Below are positions 30,348 through 37,996 of a DNA stretch of 39,999 nt, one piece after another. Position 1 is the stretch's first letter. Each line of letters opens with the position of its first letter. The position numbers and the translations under genes were made by a program. The DNA is taken from the NCBI GenBank assembly GCA_031127095.1, contig JARIEX010000016.1, forward strand, positions 1-39,999. The letters run 5' to 3'. The stretch comes from Gemmatimonadota bacterium. Lineage in GTDB: Bacteria; Gemmatimonadota; Gemmatimonadetes; Gemmatimonadales; Gemmatimonadaceae. The notes under the pieces are model-generated. The model searched no databases, was not told the DNA's origin, and saw nothing but the letters and a program-made list of their open reading frames with translations.

Positions 30348-31649
30348 CTACTCCAGCACCAGCAACGTCTGCCCACCCTCGTGGATCATGCGCAGTACCT
30401 GATCGCGCCCATCGGCATCGGCCAGCAAGTGCACCGACTCACACGCGGACAACCGGTGCGTGAGATGCTCACCCTGCAGCGCCGAGGCACCAAACATCAG
30501 CGAGATGCTGCGGTCGTGCCGGTCGTAGGTCAGTCCAACCAGTGGCAGGCCATGACCCAGCGACTGCGCCCCGAGATCCTGATGATCGATCTCGACGCTG
30601 CACCGACGACCCGCGTTGCGCGCACTGAACGCGTTGAGCTCACCGTCCAGCACCTCAGGGGCCAGTGACCGCGTGGTTTGACGAGAGGCCGCGTGCGCGC
30701 GGGCGGCGGCGATGGTGCGGGCACGCCCCGGGACGCACAACACAGAGCACGGCGCCGACCGCACCAGCGCGGACGTGACGCTCCCCAACACCATGCGCCG
30801 GATGAATCCGTACCCATGGGTCGCCGTCACCACGAGATCGGCGTTCACCGAATCGAGATAGGCGAGCAGGCTGTCGGACGCGTTCCCGTGCAACAGCACT
30901 GTCTCCACGCGAAAGCCGCGCGGCTCGAGATGCTCGCGCATCAGCGCGAAACCGCGCTCGGCTTCCGCCTTGTACCCTTCGGCAAAGGTGCGCAACGCGG
31001 CATCCGCGTCGCTGAGCGCCGGGCCGACGTGCACCAGCCGCACGGTGGCCCCGGGCGCGAGCATGTCCATACTCACCTGCGCGGCATACAGGCTGAACGC
31101 GCTGAAGTCCGTCGTGATCACGACATTCGTTGGCAACGCGTCCGTTCCGGGCTCCACCGCCAGCACGGGGGTGTCACCGAGCTGCAGCAACCGCAGCACC
31201 GACTCCCCACCGAACGCCCGGCTCAGAGGACCATGCCGGCCACGACCAACCACGAGGATGCGCGCATTCGCCACACGCGCATCCTCAACGATCTCGTGCA
31301 TCGGTTCACCGAGACGGATGCGAACCGGCCAAGGGGTCGCCGACGGCACGAGACGCGCCATCTGGCTCTCGATCATCGCCTTGCGCCCTTCCTGAATGTA
31401 CGGTTCCGTCAGCACCGGATACGGCATCGCGTCGAAGGCGTACATCGGCATGGCACTCGGCCGGATAGCACTCACGACCTGCACTGACGCGTCCAGCTTC
31501 GTGGCGAGCGCACGCGCTACGACGAACGCCGCGTCAGCAGCGGGTGACGTGTCCGTCGCGACGAGAATGGGACCCGCCGGTGTCACCGTGGGCTCATAGC
31601 TCTGCAGGATTTCGGTCGCGCTGCGGATATTGGGCGCTACGCTCGACAT
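30348..31649 (-). CDS. Tandem universal-stress protein with extra C-terminal domain
   Basis: A 433-aa cytoplasmic protein. The first UspA domain spans about 26-166 (PILVATDTSPAADAAF, ILVVGRGRHGPLSRAFGG) and the second about 173-308 (NVVITTDFSAFSLYAAQ, LVVTATHGYGFIRRMVLGS). After an Ala/Arg-rich linker, residues about 330-433 form a further domain with TYDRHDRSISLMFG, then LQGEHLTHRL and LADADGRDQVLRM, resembling the small DUF5335-type domain. Glycine-loop residues for nucleotide binding are recognisable but not canonical in domain 2. Universal-stress proteins act in stress tolerance; the appended domain's role is not known. It is 25 bases downstream of the BON-domain gene, so the two are likely one operon. 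Confidence 0.88.
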   Translation of the reverse strand: MSSVAPNIRSATEILQSYEPTVTPAGPILVATDTSPAADAAFVVARALATKLDASVQVVSAIRPSAMPMYAFDAMPYPVLTEPYIQEGRKAMIESQMARLVPSATPWPVRIRLGEPMHEIVEDARVANARILVVGRGRHGPLSRAFGGESVLRLLQLGDTPVLAVEPGTDALPTNVVITTDFSAFSLYAAQVSMDMLAPGATVRLVHVGPALSDADAALRTFAEGYKAEAERGFALMREHLEPRGFRVETVLLHGNASDSLLAYLDSVNADLVVTATHGYGFIRRMVLGSVTSALVRSAPCSVLCVPGRARTIAAARAHAASRQTTRSLAPEVLDGELNAFSARNAGRRCSVEIDHQDLGAQSLGHGLPLVGLTYDRHDRSISLMFGASALQGEHLTHRLSACESVHLLADADGRDQVLRMIHEGGQTLLVLE

Positions 31650-31674
31650 GGTCGGCTCCGGACGGAAGGTGGGG

Positions 31675-32256
31675 TTAGTCGCGAACGATGAGATTGTCGA
31701 TGACCGTTTCCACGCCGGCTACTGACCACGCCGCACGAGCGGCCGCGTCGCGCTCAGCACGGGCATGCACGACCCCCTGCAGAATCACGGTGCCCCCCAC
31801 CGCCTGGACGGCGATGTGCGTGGCGTCGGCCGCCGCCGCGCGCGTGAGCGTGGACGCAATGCGGGCACGCACCTCGTGCGCGAGCGCCGGCGGGTCCACC
31901 TGAATCTGGTTGTCCACCGACCGCACACCCTCGAGGAAGCGCACCGCGCACTCGGCAGCAGCACGCTCGTAGTAGTAGGCCGTCTTGCCCTGCAGCGTCA
32001 CCACGCCATCGTGCACACGGGCCACGACGCAGCCGCGCGGCACATACGGCGCCAGCTGGATTGCATGGGTCACGTCATCAAGCAAGGCGATATCATCGCG
32101 GCGGACGCTGCGACGGACCCCGCGGGGGACGACCATGTCGGCGAGTTCCCCCTCCACACCATTGTCGAACACCGTCGACATCGATGGGCGGGACGCTGAC
32201 GGTGCATAGGCACTCATTGGAAGAGCAGACAAGTGTTGAACGACTGATGTTGACAT
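31675..32256 (-). CDS. BON-domain protein with two BON repeats
   Basis: A 193-aa protein with two BON domains, about 54-120 (DDIALLDDVTHAIQLAPYV, GVVTLQGKTAYYYERAAAE, VRSVDNQIQV) and 125-193 (LAHEVRARIASTLTRAAAAD, GTVILQGVVHARAERDAA, VETVIDNLIV). Each shows the alpha/beta pattern and the conserved glycine after 'V.L.G'. No signal peptide is visible, so it may be cytoplasmic, unlike OsmY. ATG 32256 is supported by GGAG (minus strand, 32264-32267) seven bases upstream; a frame to 32373 lacks support. BON proteins beside universal-stress proteins suggest a stress-adaptation unit. The 137-base gap upstream should hold the promoter; I could not pick out a convincing one. Confidence 0.87.
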   Translation of the reverse strand: MSTSVVQHLSALPMSAYAPSASRPSMSTVFDNGVEGELADMVVPRGVRRSVRRDDIALLDDVTHAIQLAPYVPRGCVVARVHDGVVTLQGKTAYYYERAAAECAVRFLEGVRSVDNQIQVDPPALAHEVRARIASTLTRAAAADATHIAVQAVGGTVILQGVVHARAERDAAARAAWSVAGVETVIDNLIVRD

Positions 32257-32348
32257 GGGACAACTCCGCAAAAAATGAGGTGTAGCATCATTGTGACGAT
32301 CTGTACGTACCCAACGTCGGACGACGCCGCAGATCCGTCTATTGGTGA

Positions 32349-32384
32349 GCAGTCGGACAGTGTGTGGGTACAAGACCCGACTGC
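32349..32384. terminator. Hairpin after the response-regulator gene
   Basis: GCAGTCGG (32349-32356) pairs perfectly with CCGACTGC (32377-32384) around a 20-base loop, starting ten bases past the stop of the minus-strand response regulator. Likely a terminator separating it from the BON operon, though it has no U run. Confidence 0.45.
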
Positions 32385-32393
32385 GTCGACGTC

Positions 32394-33188
32394 CTATGTC
32401 TCACGCAGCAACAGGTCGTGGTCGAGCGCGATCCGCACGTAATCACTGCGGTGGTGCACGCCGAGCTTTTCGTGAATGCGGTGGCGATACGTATCCACCG
32501 TCTTCACCGTGATTCCCAACTGCCCGGCGACTTCCGGGCCACTGAATCCGCGCGCGATGCGCTCGAGCACCGTGCGTTCACGGGCGCTCAACACGCCCAG
32601 GCTCGATCCATTGGGCGACGCCGGTGCTGCCGGCGGTGTGCGCAGCCCGGCCGCGAGGGCCTTCGCCGTAGTCGGCAGCACGTAGCTCATGCCATCGGCT
32701 ACCATCTCGATCGCCTCGATGAGTTCGTTGACGGAAGCGCTCCACGGCAGGTACCCAAAGGCGCCGGCACGAAATGCTTCCAAGACTTCCTCGGGACGTT
32801 GCTCCCCGTTGAGCACGATCACATGCGGTGCACTTGGCAACGCCGCCAGCGTGCTGATCTGCCGGATGACGGCAGCCGCGTTCTGCTCCGCCGACAGCAA
32901 CACCACCTCGGCGCCGCGGTGCGTCGCGTAGGTCGCACACTGGTCGATGTCCGAGGCATCACCAACCAGATTGATACGCGGGTCATCCGCGAGCAGCGCG
33001 GCCAGCGCCCGCCGCATGAGTTGATTCCGGTCGAACAGCGCGATCCGGATGGGATCGCCGGAAAATCTGGCGCCGCGTCGGCGCGCCACATTGCTGAGCA
33101 GGGCCTCCGCCAGGGCATCGGGTGAATCCACCGCGAAGACGCCCGCCGGCAATGCGCGGTGAGAACCGCTCGGTATTCGTGTACGCAT
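32394..33188 (-). CDS. LuxR/NarL-type response regulator with degenerate receiver
   Basis: A 264-aa DNA-binding regulator. After a 45-residue N-terminal extension, residues 47-165 have the receiver fold (PIRIALFDRNQLMRRALAAL), and 197-258 are a LuxR helix-turn-helix (LSARERTVLERIARG, VKTVDTYRHRIHEKLGV). The phosphoacceptor Asp is replaced: the usual 'VVLLD' reads VVLLS with Ser99. The conserved Lys is also lost (YLPWSAS, Trp149), and only one acidic pocket residue, Asp53, remains. Phosphorylation by a kinase is therefore unlikely, and no kinase gene is adjacent. ATG 33188 is fixed by GGAGG seven bases upstream. Likely regulates nearby stress genes or itself; this is inferred from position only. 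Confidence 0.9.
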   Translation of the reverse strand: MRTRIPSGSHRALPAGVFAVDSPDALAEALLSNVARRRGARFSGDPIRIALFDRNQLMRRALAALLADDPRINLVGDASDIDQCATYATHRGAEVVLLSAEQNAAAVIRQISTLAALPSAPHVIVLNGEQRPEEVLEAFRAGAFGYLPWSASVNELIEAIEMVADGMSYVLPTTAKALAAGLRTPPAAPASPNGSSLGVLSARERTVLERIARGFSGPEVAGQLGITVKTVDTYRHRIHEKLGVHHRSDYVRIALDHDLLLRET

Positions 33189-33195
33189 GTCATAA

Positions 33196-33200
33196 CCTCC
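33196..33200 (-). promoter_or_regulatory. Ribosome-binding site deciding the response-regulator start
   Basis: GGAGG on the minus strand, seven bases before the ATG at 33188. It supports keeping the 45-residue N-terminal extension ahead of the receiver domain. Confidence 0.65.
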
Positions 33201-33300
33201 GTTGCAGCCAGATTATCACCAGCGGGACACCATCTCCATCGGGCTTCACCAGTTCTGCCGTCAGGAAAACCCTGTCGTCGAAGTCGGCCGTTCCACACGG

Positions 33301-33306
33301 TAGATT
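33301..33306 (+). promoter_or_regulatory. Possible -10 box for a near-leaderless message
   Basis: TAGATT ends seven bases before the GTG at 33314 and is the same hexamer found before the start at 5964. No clear -35 box or ribosome-binding site accompanies it. Confidence 0.3.
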
Positions 33307-33313
33307 CTCGATC

Positions 33314-33811
33314 GTGGCAACTCCTCTGTCCGTACTGCTGCGTCTGCTGTTCCCGTCGTGGGCATTCTTCGATATCGTCGGGGAGCCTCCGTCGCTCGAA
33401 GTGCTCGTTCATCACGAGCACCACCCCACCGGTGTCTGGCAGCGCGTGGTATACCCGGCGAGACGCCGATGGTGGCACATTCTGTTCAATCCGGCCGGCA
33501 CGCGGACGCTTGCGGCGCAGACCGTCGTGGAACGGTGCTATGCCGAACTGATCAGCGATGATGGCGACGCTGCGTCACGGCGTGGTCCCGTGGCGGTGGT
33601 AGACGCGTTGGCGGAGGCGTGGGTGCGACACGAGGGCAGCGGAGCGCCCCGGATGGAACCGACCACAGGCCATGACGACAGGCAAGAGCGGGCCAGTTGG
33701 CAGTGGCGCATCATCGTGCGCGACGCCGAGTCCGGCACCACGGCATTCGTCTTCGTGAGCGACGTCCACACCGTCAGCACGCGTACGCCGCGCTCGGGTT
33801 CCGCGGTATGA
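33314..33811 (+). CDS. Hypothetical protein, 165 aa, coupled to an HTTM-type membrane protein
   Basis: I do not recognise this protein. From GTG 33314 it starts with a short hydrophobic stretch (LLRLLFPSWAFFDIVG) that may be amphipathic, then a beta-rich region with VLVHHEHHPTGVWQRVVYPA and WWHILFNPAG, and a C-terminal beta region (WQWRIIVRDAESGTTAFVFV). The His cluster could bind metal. The start is uncertain: the frame is open back to 33122, but that part overlaps the divergent regulator gene. TAGATT at 33301-33306 lies seven bases before the GTG. The stop overlaps the next ATG as ATGA, so both proteins are made from one message. Confidence 0.65.
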   Translation: MATPLSVLLRLLFPSWAFFDIVGEPPSLEVLVHHEHHPTGVWQRVVYPARRRWWHILFNPAGTRTLAAQTVVERCYAELISDDGDAASRRGPVAVVDALAEAWVRHEGSGAPRMEPTTGHDDRQERASWQWRIIVRDAESGTTAFVFVSDVHTVSTRTPRSGSAV

Positions 33812-34620
33812 GTGTGGCGCCCGGCACCCTCGACTTGCTCGCGCCGATCGTCGTGTGGATGTCCCGGCTCGCAGCACTTGCGGCCGCGATCAACGCACTC
33901 GAACTCCTGGCCATCCGCCGCGACTTCACCGACGACGGCGCGTGGCGCGCATCGGTGCTGGCCGAGTCGTGGGGACCATGGCGCGGACTCCTCGAAGCGG
34001 GGCGCTTCACAGGGGTGTTACGCGGCCAGCTCGCGTGCGCGACCATGCTGGCCGCCCTGCCGGGCACCGGTGTCGGCAGTGTCGCGGCGGCGGCGCTCGC
34101 CTTCACGACGTGGCTGTCGGCGCTCCGCTTCGGTGGCAACGTGAACGGCGGCGCCGACGCCATGCTCTTTACGGTCCTCGGCGGACTCACCGTGGCACAG
34201 CTGCCCGCGGTGGCACCGGTGGTGCATGAGGCAGGTGTGCTGTACGTGGCGGCACAGCTCTCGCTGTCCTATCTGCGCGCCGGCGTCGTCAAAGTGAAAG
34301 AACGCACGTGGTGGACCGGCGATGCCTTGGCGGCGTTTCTCGCGTTGCCTGCGTACGGGGTTCCGATGCCGGTGATCGTGCGCGGCGCACAGACATCGGC
34401 GTGGTGGCGGGCGGCGGTGTGCACCGCATCGATCGGGGTGATGACGTTCGAATGTTTTGCCGTCGCGGCGTGGTTCGATCCAATTGCGTGGGTCGCGGTC
34501 ATCGCGGCCGCGCTCCTGTTCCACACCAGCGTCGCGGCGCTGTTCGGACTCAATCGCTTTTTGTTGGCGTGGGGAGCGGCGCTCCCCTCGCTTTGGTACG
34601 CGGTGCACCGCGCCGCATAG
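33808..34620 (+). CDS. Polytopic membrane protein, HTTM/gamma-carboxylase-like
   Basis: A 270-aa integral membrane protein with six or seven hydrophobic helices. Its pattern resembles HTTM-domain proteins related to vitamin-K-dependent gamma-carboxylase: RDFTDDGAWRASVL near the N-terminus, then RFGGNVNGGADAML, YLRAGVVKVKERTWWTGDAL and a late SVAALFGLNRFLLAW. The 'gnv..g.d....' loop followed by 'l.YlraG..Kl....W..G' is characteristic of bacterial HTTM proteins. The biochemical role of bacterial members is unknown. ATG 33808 overlaps the stop of the upstream gene (ATGA). It abuts the convergent ArsC-like gene stop with no spacer. Confidence 0.78.
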   Translation: MSVAPGTLDLLAPIVVWMSRLAALAAAINALELLAIRRDFTDDGAWRASVLAESWGPWRGLLEAGRFTGVLRGQLACATMLAALPGTGVGSVAAAALAFTTWLSALRFGGNVNGGADAMLFTVLGGLTVAQLPAVAPVVHEAGVLYVAAQLSLSYLRAGVVKVKERTWWTGDALAAFLALPAYGVPMPVIVRGAQTSAWWRAAVCTASIGVMTFECFAVAAWFDPIAWVAVIAAALLFHTSVAALFGLNRFLLAWGAALPSLWYAVHRAA

Positions 34621-34980
34621 CTACGCAAGCCACTCCTTCCACAGCTTCTCATCCACCCCAACGCACACCTTGTGCTGCAGTCGGATGAGCGGCTGCTTCA
34701 GGATCAGCGGCTCATCCGCCAGAATGCTCAGCCAGCGTTCTTCGCCGTACAACGCCGTGCGCAACCCGAGATCGGCGAAACGCTTGGCCTCGCGATCGAT
34801 GATCGCCTCCACGCCGAACTTCTGCGTGAAGCGCTTCAATTCACCGATCGACGCCGGGCGCTCGGCCAGATCGCAGAAGTGCACCTTGATCCGGCGCTCC
34901 TGAAAGAAGCGCTGTGCCTTGCGCGTATCGGCGCTTTTTTTCGTGCCGAAGATCTGTACGAGAAGATCCGCCGGGGTCAC
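34621..34980 (-). CDS. ArsC/Spx-family protein with Ser in place of the redox Cys
   Basis: A 119-aa thioredoxin-like protein of the ArsC/YffB/Spx family. The N-terminal strand QIFGTKKSADTRKAQRFF (9-26) lines up with 'YGIKNCDTVKKA' of YffB, so the catalytic Cys is Ser16. HFCDLAERPASIGELKRF, LILKQPLIRLQHKV and GVDEKLW follow the family layout. Arsenate reduction is therefore unlikely; a binding or regulatory role is possible. Cys36 is not in the catalytic position. The ATG (34980) overlaps the stop of dctA (ATGA), so it is translated from the dctA message. Confidence 0.85.
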   Translation of the reverse strand: MTPADLLVQIFGTKKSADTRKAQRFFQERRIKVHFCDLAERPASIGELKRFTQKFGVEAIIDREAKRFADLGLRTALYGEERWLSILADEPLILKQPLIRLQHKVCVGVDEKLWKEWLA

Positions 34981-36224
34981 TCCCCCCTCTCGGCGGCGAG
35001 CCTCTTCTCGTCGTCAAAGGCCCCTTCGCTGCGCGACACCACCAGCGTGGCCACGCCATTGCCGATCAGGTTCGTGATCGCGCGCGCTTCCGACATAAAG
35101 CGGTCGACGCCAAGCAGCAGGGCGACGCCTTCCACCGGCACCGTGCGCGTAGCGGCGAGCGTACTGGCCAGCACGATGAAGCCGGAGCCGGTCACACCGG
35201 CCGCGCCCTTGCTCGTGAGCATCAGGATGCCCAGCAGGGTGAGCTGCTGCGAGATGCTGAGATCAATGTTGTACACCTGGGCAATGAAGATCGTCGCCAT
35301 CGACAGATAGATGCTGGTGCCGTCGAGGTTGAACGAATAGCCGGTCGGAATCACCAACCCGACTACGGGCTTCGCGCAGCCATAGTGTTCGAGCTTCTGC
35401 AGCATGCGCGGCAGTGCGGCCTCGGAGCTTGACGTTCCGAGCACCAGCAGGATTTCGTCCTTGATGAAGCGCAGGAATTTCCAGATGCGGAAGCCGTAGG
35501 CACGGCAGATCAGCCCCAGTACCACGAACACGAACACCGCCATGGTGAGATACACGTCGAGCATCAGGCGGGCGAGCGGCACGAGTGTTTTGAGTCCGAA
35601 GGTGCCCACCGTGTACGCCATCGCACCGAAGGCTCCGATCGGCGCGAGCACCATCACCATCGAGACAATCTTGAAGAACACCGCCTGAAAGCGCACGAGC
35701 AGATCGGCGATGTCACGGCCGGCATCGCCCACCGCCGTGAGGGCCACTCCGAAGAGCACCGAGAAAAACACCACCGGCAACAGTTCACCGCCGGCAAACG
35801 CCGCCACAATGTTGCTGGGCACGATGTGCAGCATGAACTCCAGCGTGCTCTGCTGCGCCCCAGCCGTCGTGTACTTGGTGACGTCGCCCATCACCATGTT
35901 GGAGATATCGAGCCCGGCGCCGGGCTTCGTGACGTTCACGATCACGAGGCCGATCACGAGGGCCAGTGTGGACACGAGTTCGAAGTACAGGAGCGCCTTG
36001 CCACCCACCCGTCCCAGCTTGCGCAGATCGGCCATACTGGCGATGCCGTGCACGATCGTGAGGAAGATGATCGGCGTGATCACCATCTTCACCAGATTGA
36101 TGAACGTGTCGCCCAGCGGCTTGAGGGACTTGGCCGTGGAGGGGGCGACGACACCCAAGGCAATACCGAGCGAAACGGCGACCAGCACCTGAAACGTCAG
36201 GTTCCTGAAGAGGCGAGCGATCAC
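34977..36224 (-). CDS. dctA: C4-dicarboxylate/proton or sodium symporter DctA-like
   Basis: A 415-aa inner-membrane transporter of the dicarboxylate/amino-acid:cation symporter family, taking up succinate, fumarate, malate or related acids. The family marks are present: VKMVITPIIFLTIVHGIASM in helix 2-3, LGTSSSEAALPRML (the serine-rich re-entrant loop of hairpin 1), VIPTGYSFNLDGTSIYLSMA, and LTSKGAAGVTGSGFIVLAST (hairpin 2). VDRFMSEARAITNLIGNGVA includes the substrate Arg and Asn. Eight helices fit the fold. The DctA identity over GltP is based on the hairpin 1 and 2 wording and length. The ATG 36224 is 54 bases from the divergent YheT-like gene. Confidence 0.92.
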   Translation of the reverse strand: MIARLFRNLTFQVLVAVSLGIALGVVAPSTAKSLKPLGDTFINLVKMVITPIIFLTIVHGIASMADLRKLGRVGGKALLYFELVSTLALVIGLVIVNVTKPGAGLDISNMVMGDVTKYTTAGAQQSTLEFMLHIVPSNIVAAFAGGELLPVVFFSVLFGVALTAVGDAGRDIADLLVRFQAVFFKIVSMVMVLAPIGAFGAMAYTVGTFGLKTLVPLARLMLDVYLTMAVFVFVVLGLICRAYGFRIWKFLRFIKDEILLVLGTSSSEAALPRMLQKLEHYGCAKPVVGLVIPTGYSFNLDGTSIYLSMATIFIAQVYNIDLSISQQLTLLGILMLTSKGAAGVTGSGFIVLASTLAATRTVPVEGVALLLGVDRFMSEARAITNLIGNGVATLVVSRSEGAFDDEKRLAAERGE

Positions 36225-36264
36225 GGGAGGGGGGTGTCAGGGAAAGGAACCTTCTCGGCGACTC

Positions 36265-36270
36265 TACATA
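36265..36270 (+). promoter_or_regulatory. Possible -10 box before the YheT-like gene
   Basis: TACATA lies eight bases before the ATG at 36279 in the 54-base divergent gap with dctA; CATATT, two bases later, is an alternative. No obvious ribosome-binding site is present. Confidence 0.3.
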
Positions 36271-36278
36271 TTGTCTCC

Positions 36279-37289
36279 ATGTCCTCGACATCGCGCCCCT
36301 ACCGGCCTGCTTGGTGGCTCCCGGATCCTCACAGCGCCACGCTGTGGGGACGACTTGGCCGCCGCGAGCCCCACATACCGGTCCGCCTGGAGCGCTGGGA
36401 GACCCCGGACGGCGACTTTCTCGAGGTCGCCCGTCTGGCCGGTCCCACCAATCGAGCGTCCCCGCGGCTGTTGCTTTTCCATGGATTGGAAGGCGGGATG
36501 CACTCGCACTACGCGCGCGCCATGTTCCGCGAGGCGACGACGCGCGGCTGGGCGGCCGACCTGTTGTTATTCCGAACCTGTGGCACGGAGCCCAACCGGC
36601 TTCCCCGCAGCTATCACTCAGGCGAAACCACCGATCCGCGGTGGGTCGTGGAGCGTCTGACGGACGAATTCCCGGATGCGCCGCTCGGCCTCATGGGCGT
36701 GTCGCTGGGCGGCAACGTGCTGTGCAAACTGCTCGGTGAGTTTGGGAGCGAACTACCGGAGCAGGTGGTCGGCGCCGTCGCGGTGTCGGTGCCGTTCGAT
36801 CTGGCGCGTGCGTCGCGTCACATCGGGCAGGGGTTCGGGGCGATTTACGAGAAGTTCTTCCTGAAATCATTGATCCCGAAAGCGTTACGAAAAGTGGAGC
36901 GTCACCCGGAACTGGCTCCCCTGCGTCGGGTGGCCGAGGCGCGGACCCTGTGGGAGTTTGACGACGCGTTCACTGCGCCGCTGCACGGCTTCGCGGATGC
37001 GGCCGACTACTATGCGCGCGCCAGCTCACTGCCGTATCTGGCGCGGATCCAGCACCCGACGCTGCTGCTGAGCGCGGTGGATGATCCGTTTCTCCCGGCC
37101 GATGTGCTCGACGAGGTGCGTGAGGCCGTGCATGGCAATGCGCAGGTGGAACTCGAGTTTCCGGCGCGTGGCGGCCATGTGGGATTCACGGCGGGTTCCA
37201 GACCGTGGAACCCTTGGTACTATGGTGAGTGGCGGGCGGCGGAATTTCTGGGTGCCCGCATGGATCGTGTCCTTCGCGGCGCGCGGTAG
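36279..37289 (+). CDS. YheT-type alpha/beta hydrolase
   Basis: A 336-aa soluble hydrolase of the YheT/UPF0017/ABHD1-3 group. The opening PYRPAWWLPDPHSATLWG (7-24) is the characteristic family leader. Oxyanion region LLFHGLEGGMHSHYA (65-79), FRTCG (98-102), the nucleophile Ser142 in LMGVSLGGNVL, acid Asp268 or Asp269 in SAVDDPFLP, and base His300 in GGHVGF complete the triad. Family members hydrolyse esters, and the precise substrate is unknown. ATG 36279 begins exactly at the conserved leader, so the start is secure; the longer open frame upstream is antisense to dctA. The next gene starts 27 bases later. Confidence 0.92.
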   Translation: MSSTSRPYRPAWWLPDPHSATLWGRLGRREPHIPVRLERWETPDGDFLEVARLAGPTNRASPRLLLFHGLEGGMHSHYARAMFREATTRGWAADLLLFRTCGTEPNRLPRSYHSGETTDPRWVVERLTDEFPDAPLGLMGVSLGGNVLCKLLGEFGSELPEQVVGAVAVSVPFDLARASRHIGQGFGAIYEKFFLKSLIPKALRKVERHPELAPLRRVAEARTLWEFDDAFTAPLHGFADAADYYARASSLPYLARIQHPTLLLSAVDDPFLPADVLDEVREAVHGNAQVELEFPARGGHVGFTAGSRPWNPWYYGEWRAAEFLGARMDRVLRGAR

Positions 37290-37316
37290 CCGCGCCCCCT
37301 TTCTTCAGGTTCTCTG

Positions 37317-37682
37317 ATGCCGGGTCGTTGGAGTTGGACCGACGCATGGATCTTCATCGCGTTCTTCGTCGCGATCCGTGGTGCCTTCATCTGGCTGGCC
37401 ACCACGGCCTTCGTGGCGATGATCCCCGACGGGGACGTCTGTCCCATGTGCGACAGCGAGACGCTGGCGATCGAGCGCGACAGCTGGTGGCGCGTGCTGG
37501 GGGAACGGTTCCGGCGGAGCTGGTGCATCGGCTGTGGCTGGGAAGGGGTGCTCCGGCGCAGCGATGCGTGGCTTTCGGGTGAACGGCACCGAAAGCAGGG
37601 CCAGCGTCAGCTCGAGGCGTCCATGGCGAACAAGCGAAGCCAGTCGGGCCAATTGCCGCTCAACTCGAAGAAATCGTCGTAA
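37317..37682 (+). CDS. Small membrane protein with a two-CxxC zinc-ribbon motif
   Basis: A 121-aa protein with one N-terminal membrane helix (about 9-35, DAWIFIAFFVAIRGAFIWLA), then CPMC (42-45) and CIGC (about 70-73), which together make a plausible zinc site. The basic C-terminal tail is likely disordered. I do not recognise the family. The last 76 bases run opposite the 3' end of a minus-strand gene. The ATG at 37317 follows the YheT-like gene by 27 bases with a TTCAGG before it, so it is probably cotranscribed with it. Confidence 0.65.
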   Translation: MPGRWSWTDAWIFIAFFVAIRGAFIWLATTAFVAMIPDGDVCPMCDSETLAIERDSWWRVLGERFRRSWCIGCGWEGVLRRSDAWLSGERHRKQGQRQLEASMANKRSQSGQLPLNSKKSS

Positions 37683-37897
37683 TACACGAGCCCAGCCTCC
37701 TCGAGACGTGCCAGGAGGTCGGTCAGGGTGTCTTCCCCCACGAGCGGTCCGATGGCGATCAGGGCGCCTTCCACGCGGAACTCTTCGGGGGTGAGCCCCA
37801 GCGCTTCGTCCACCTGGGCACGGGTCATGCCGACACGTTCGAAGGCCGACTTGCGGATCAGCAGGGTGGGCGCGGTGTTCGGGAGGGTCAGCGGCAT
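37607..37897 (-). CDS. Conserved hypothetical protein, 96 aa
   Basis: Start taken at ATG 37897 (an ATG at 37945 is also in frame). The protein reads PLTLPNTAPTLLIRKSAFER, then RAQVDEALGLTPEEFRVEGA, DLLARLEEAGLVYYDDFFEL and ends SGNWPDWLRLF with a short tail. The pattern is a small alpha/beta domain with acidic content, conserved-looking rather than random. Function unknown. It overlaps the end of the plus-strand zinc-ribbon gene by 76 bases, tail to tail, and lies 99 bases before the divergent mnmG start. Confidence 0.65.
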   Translation of the reverse strand: MPLTLPNTAPTLLIRKSAFERVGMTRAQVDEALGLTPEEFRVEGALIAIGPLVGEDTLTDLLARLEEAGLVYYDDFFELSGNWPDWLRLFAMDASS

Positions 37898-37982
37898 GAG
37901 GCAGCGGTCGGGAGACGTGACGCGGGGTGTGAGGGATATACTCACGGGACCGGCCGCGGCGGAACTGTCTTGTCGCGCTGTC

Positions 37983-37988
37983 TAGGTT
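37983..37988 (+). promoter_or_regulatory. Possible -10 box before mnmG
   Basis: TAGGTT ends eight bases before the mnmG ATG at 37997. It fits the pattern of -10-like hexamers directly upstream of several starts in this window. No Shine-Dalgarno is seen between it and the ATG. Confidence 0.3.
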
Positions 37989-37996
37989 AGAGCGTC

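Noticed and set aside
34621-34980. Calling the ArsC-like protein an arsenate reductase
   Set aside because: The catalytic cysteine position is Ser16, and no arsenic-resistance genes are nearby.
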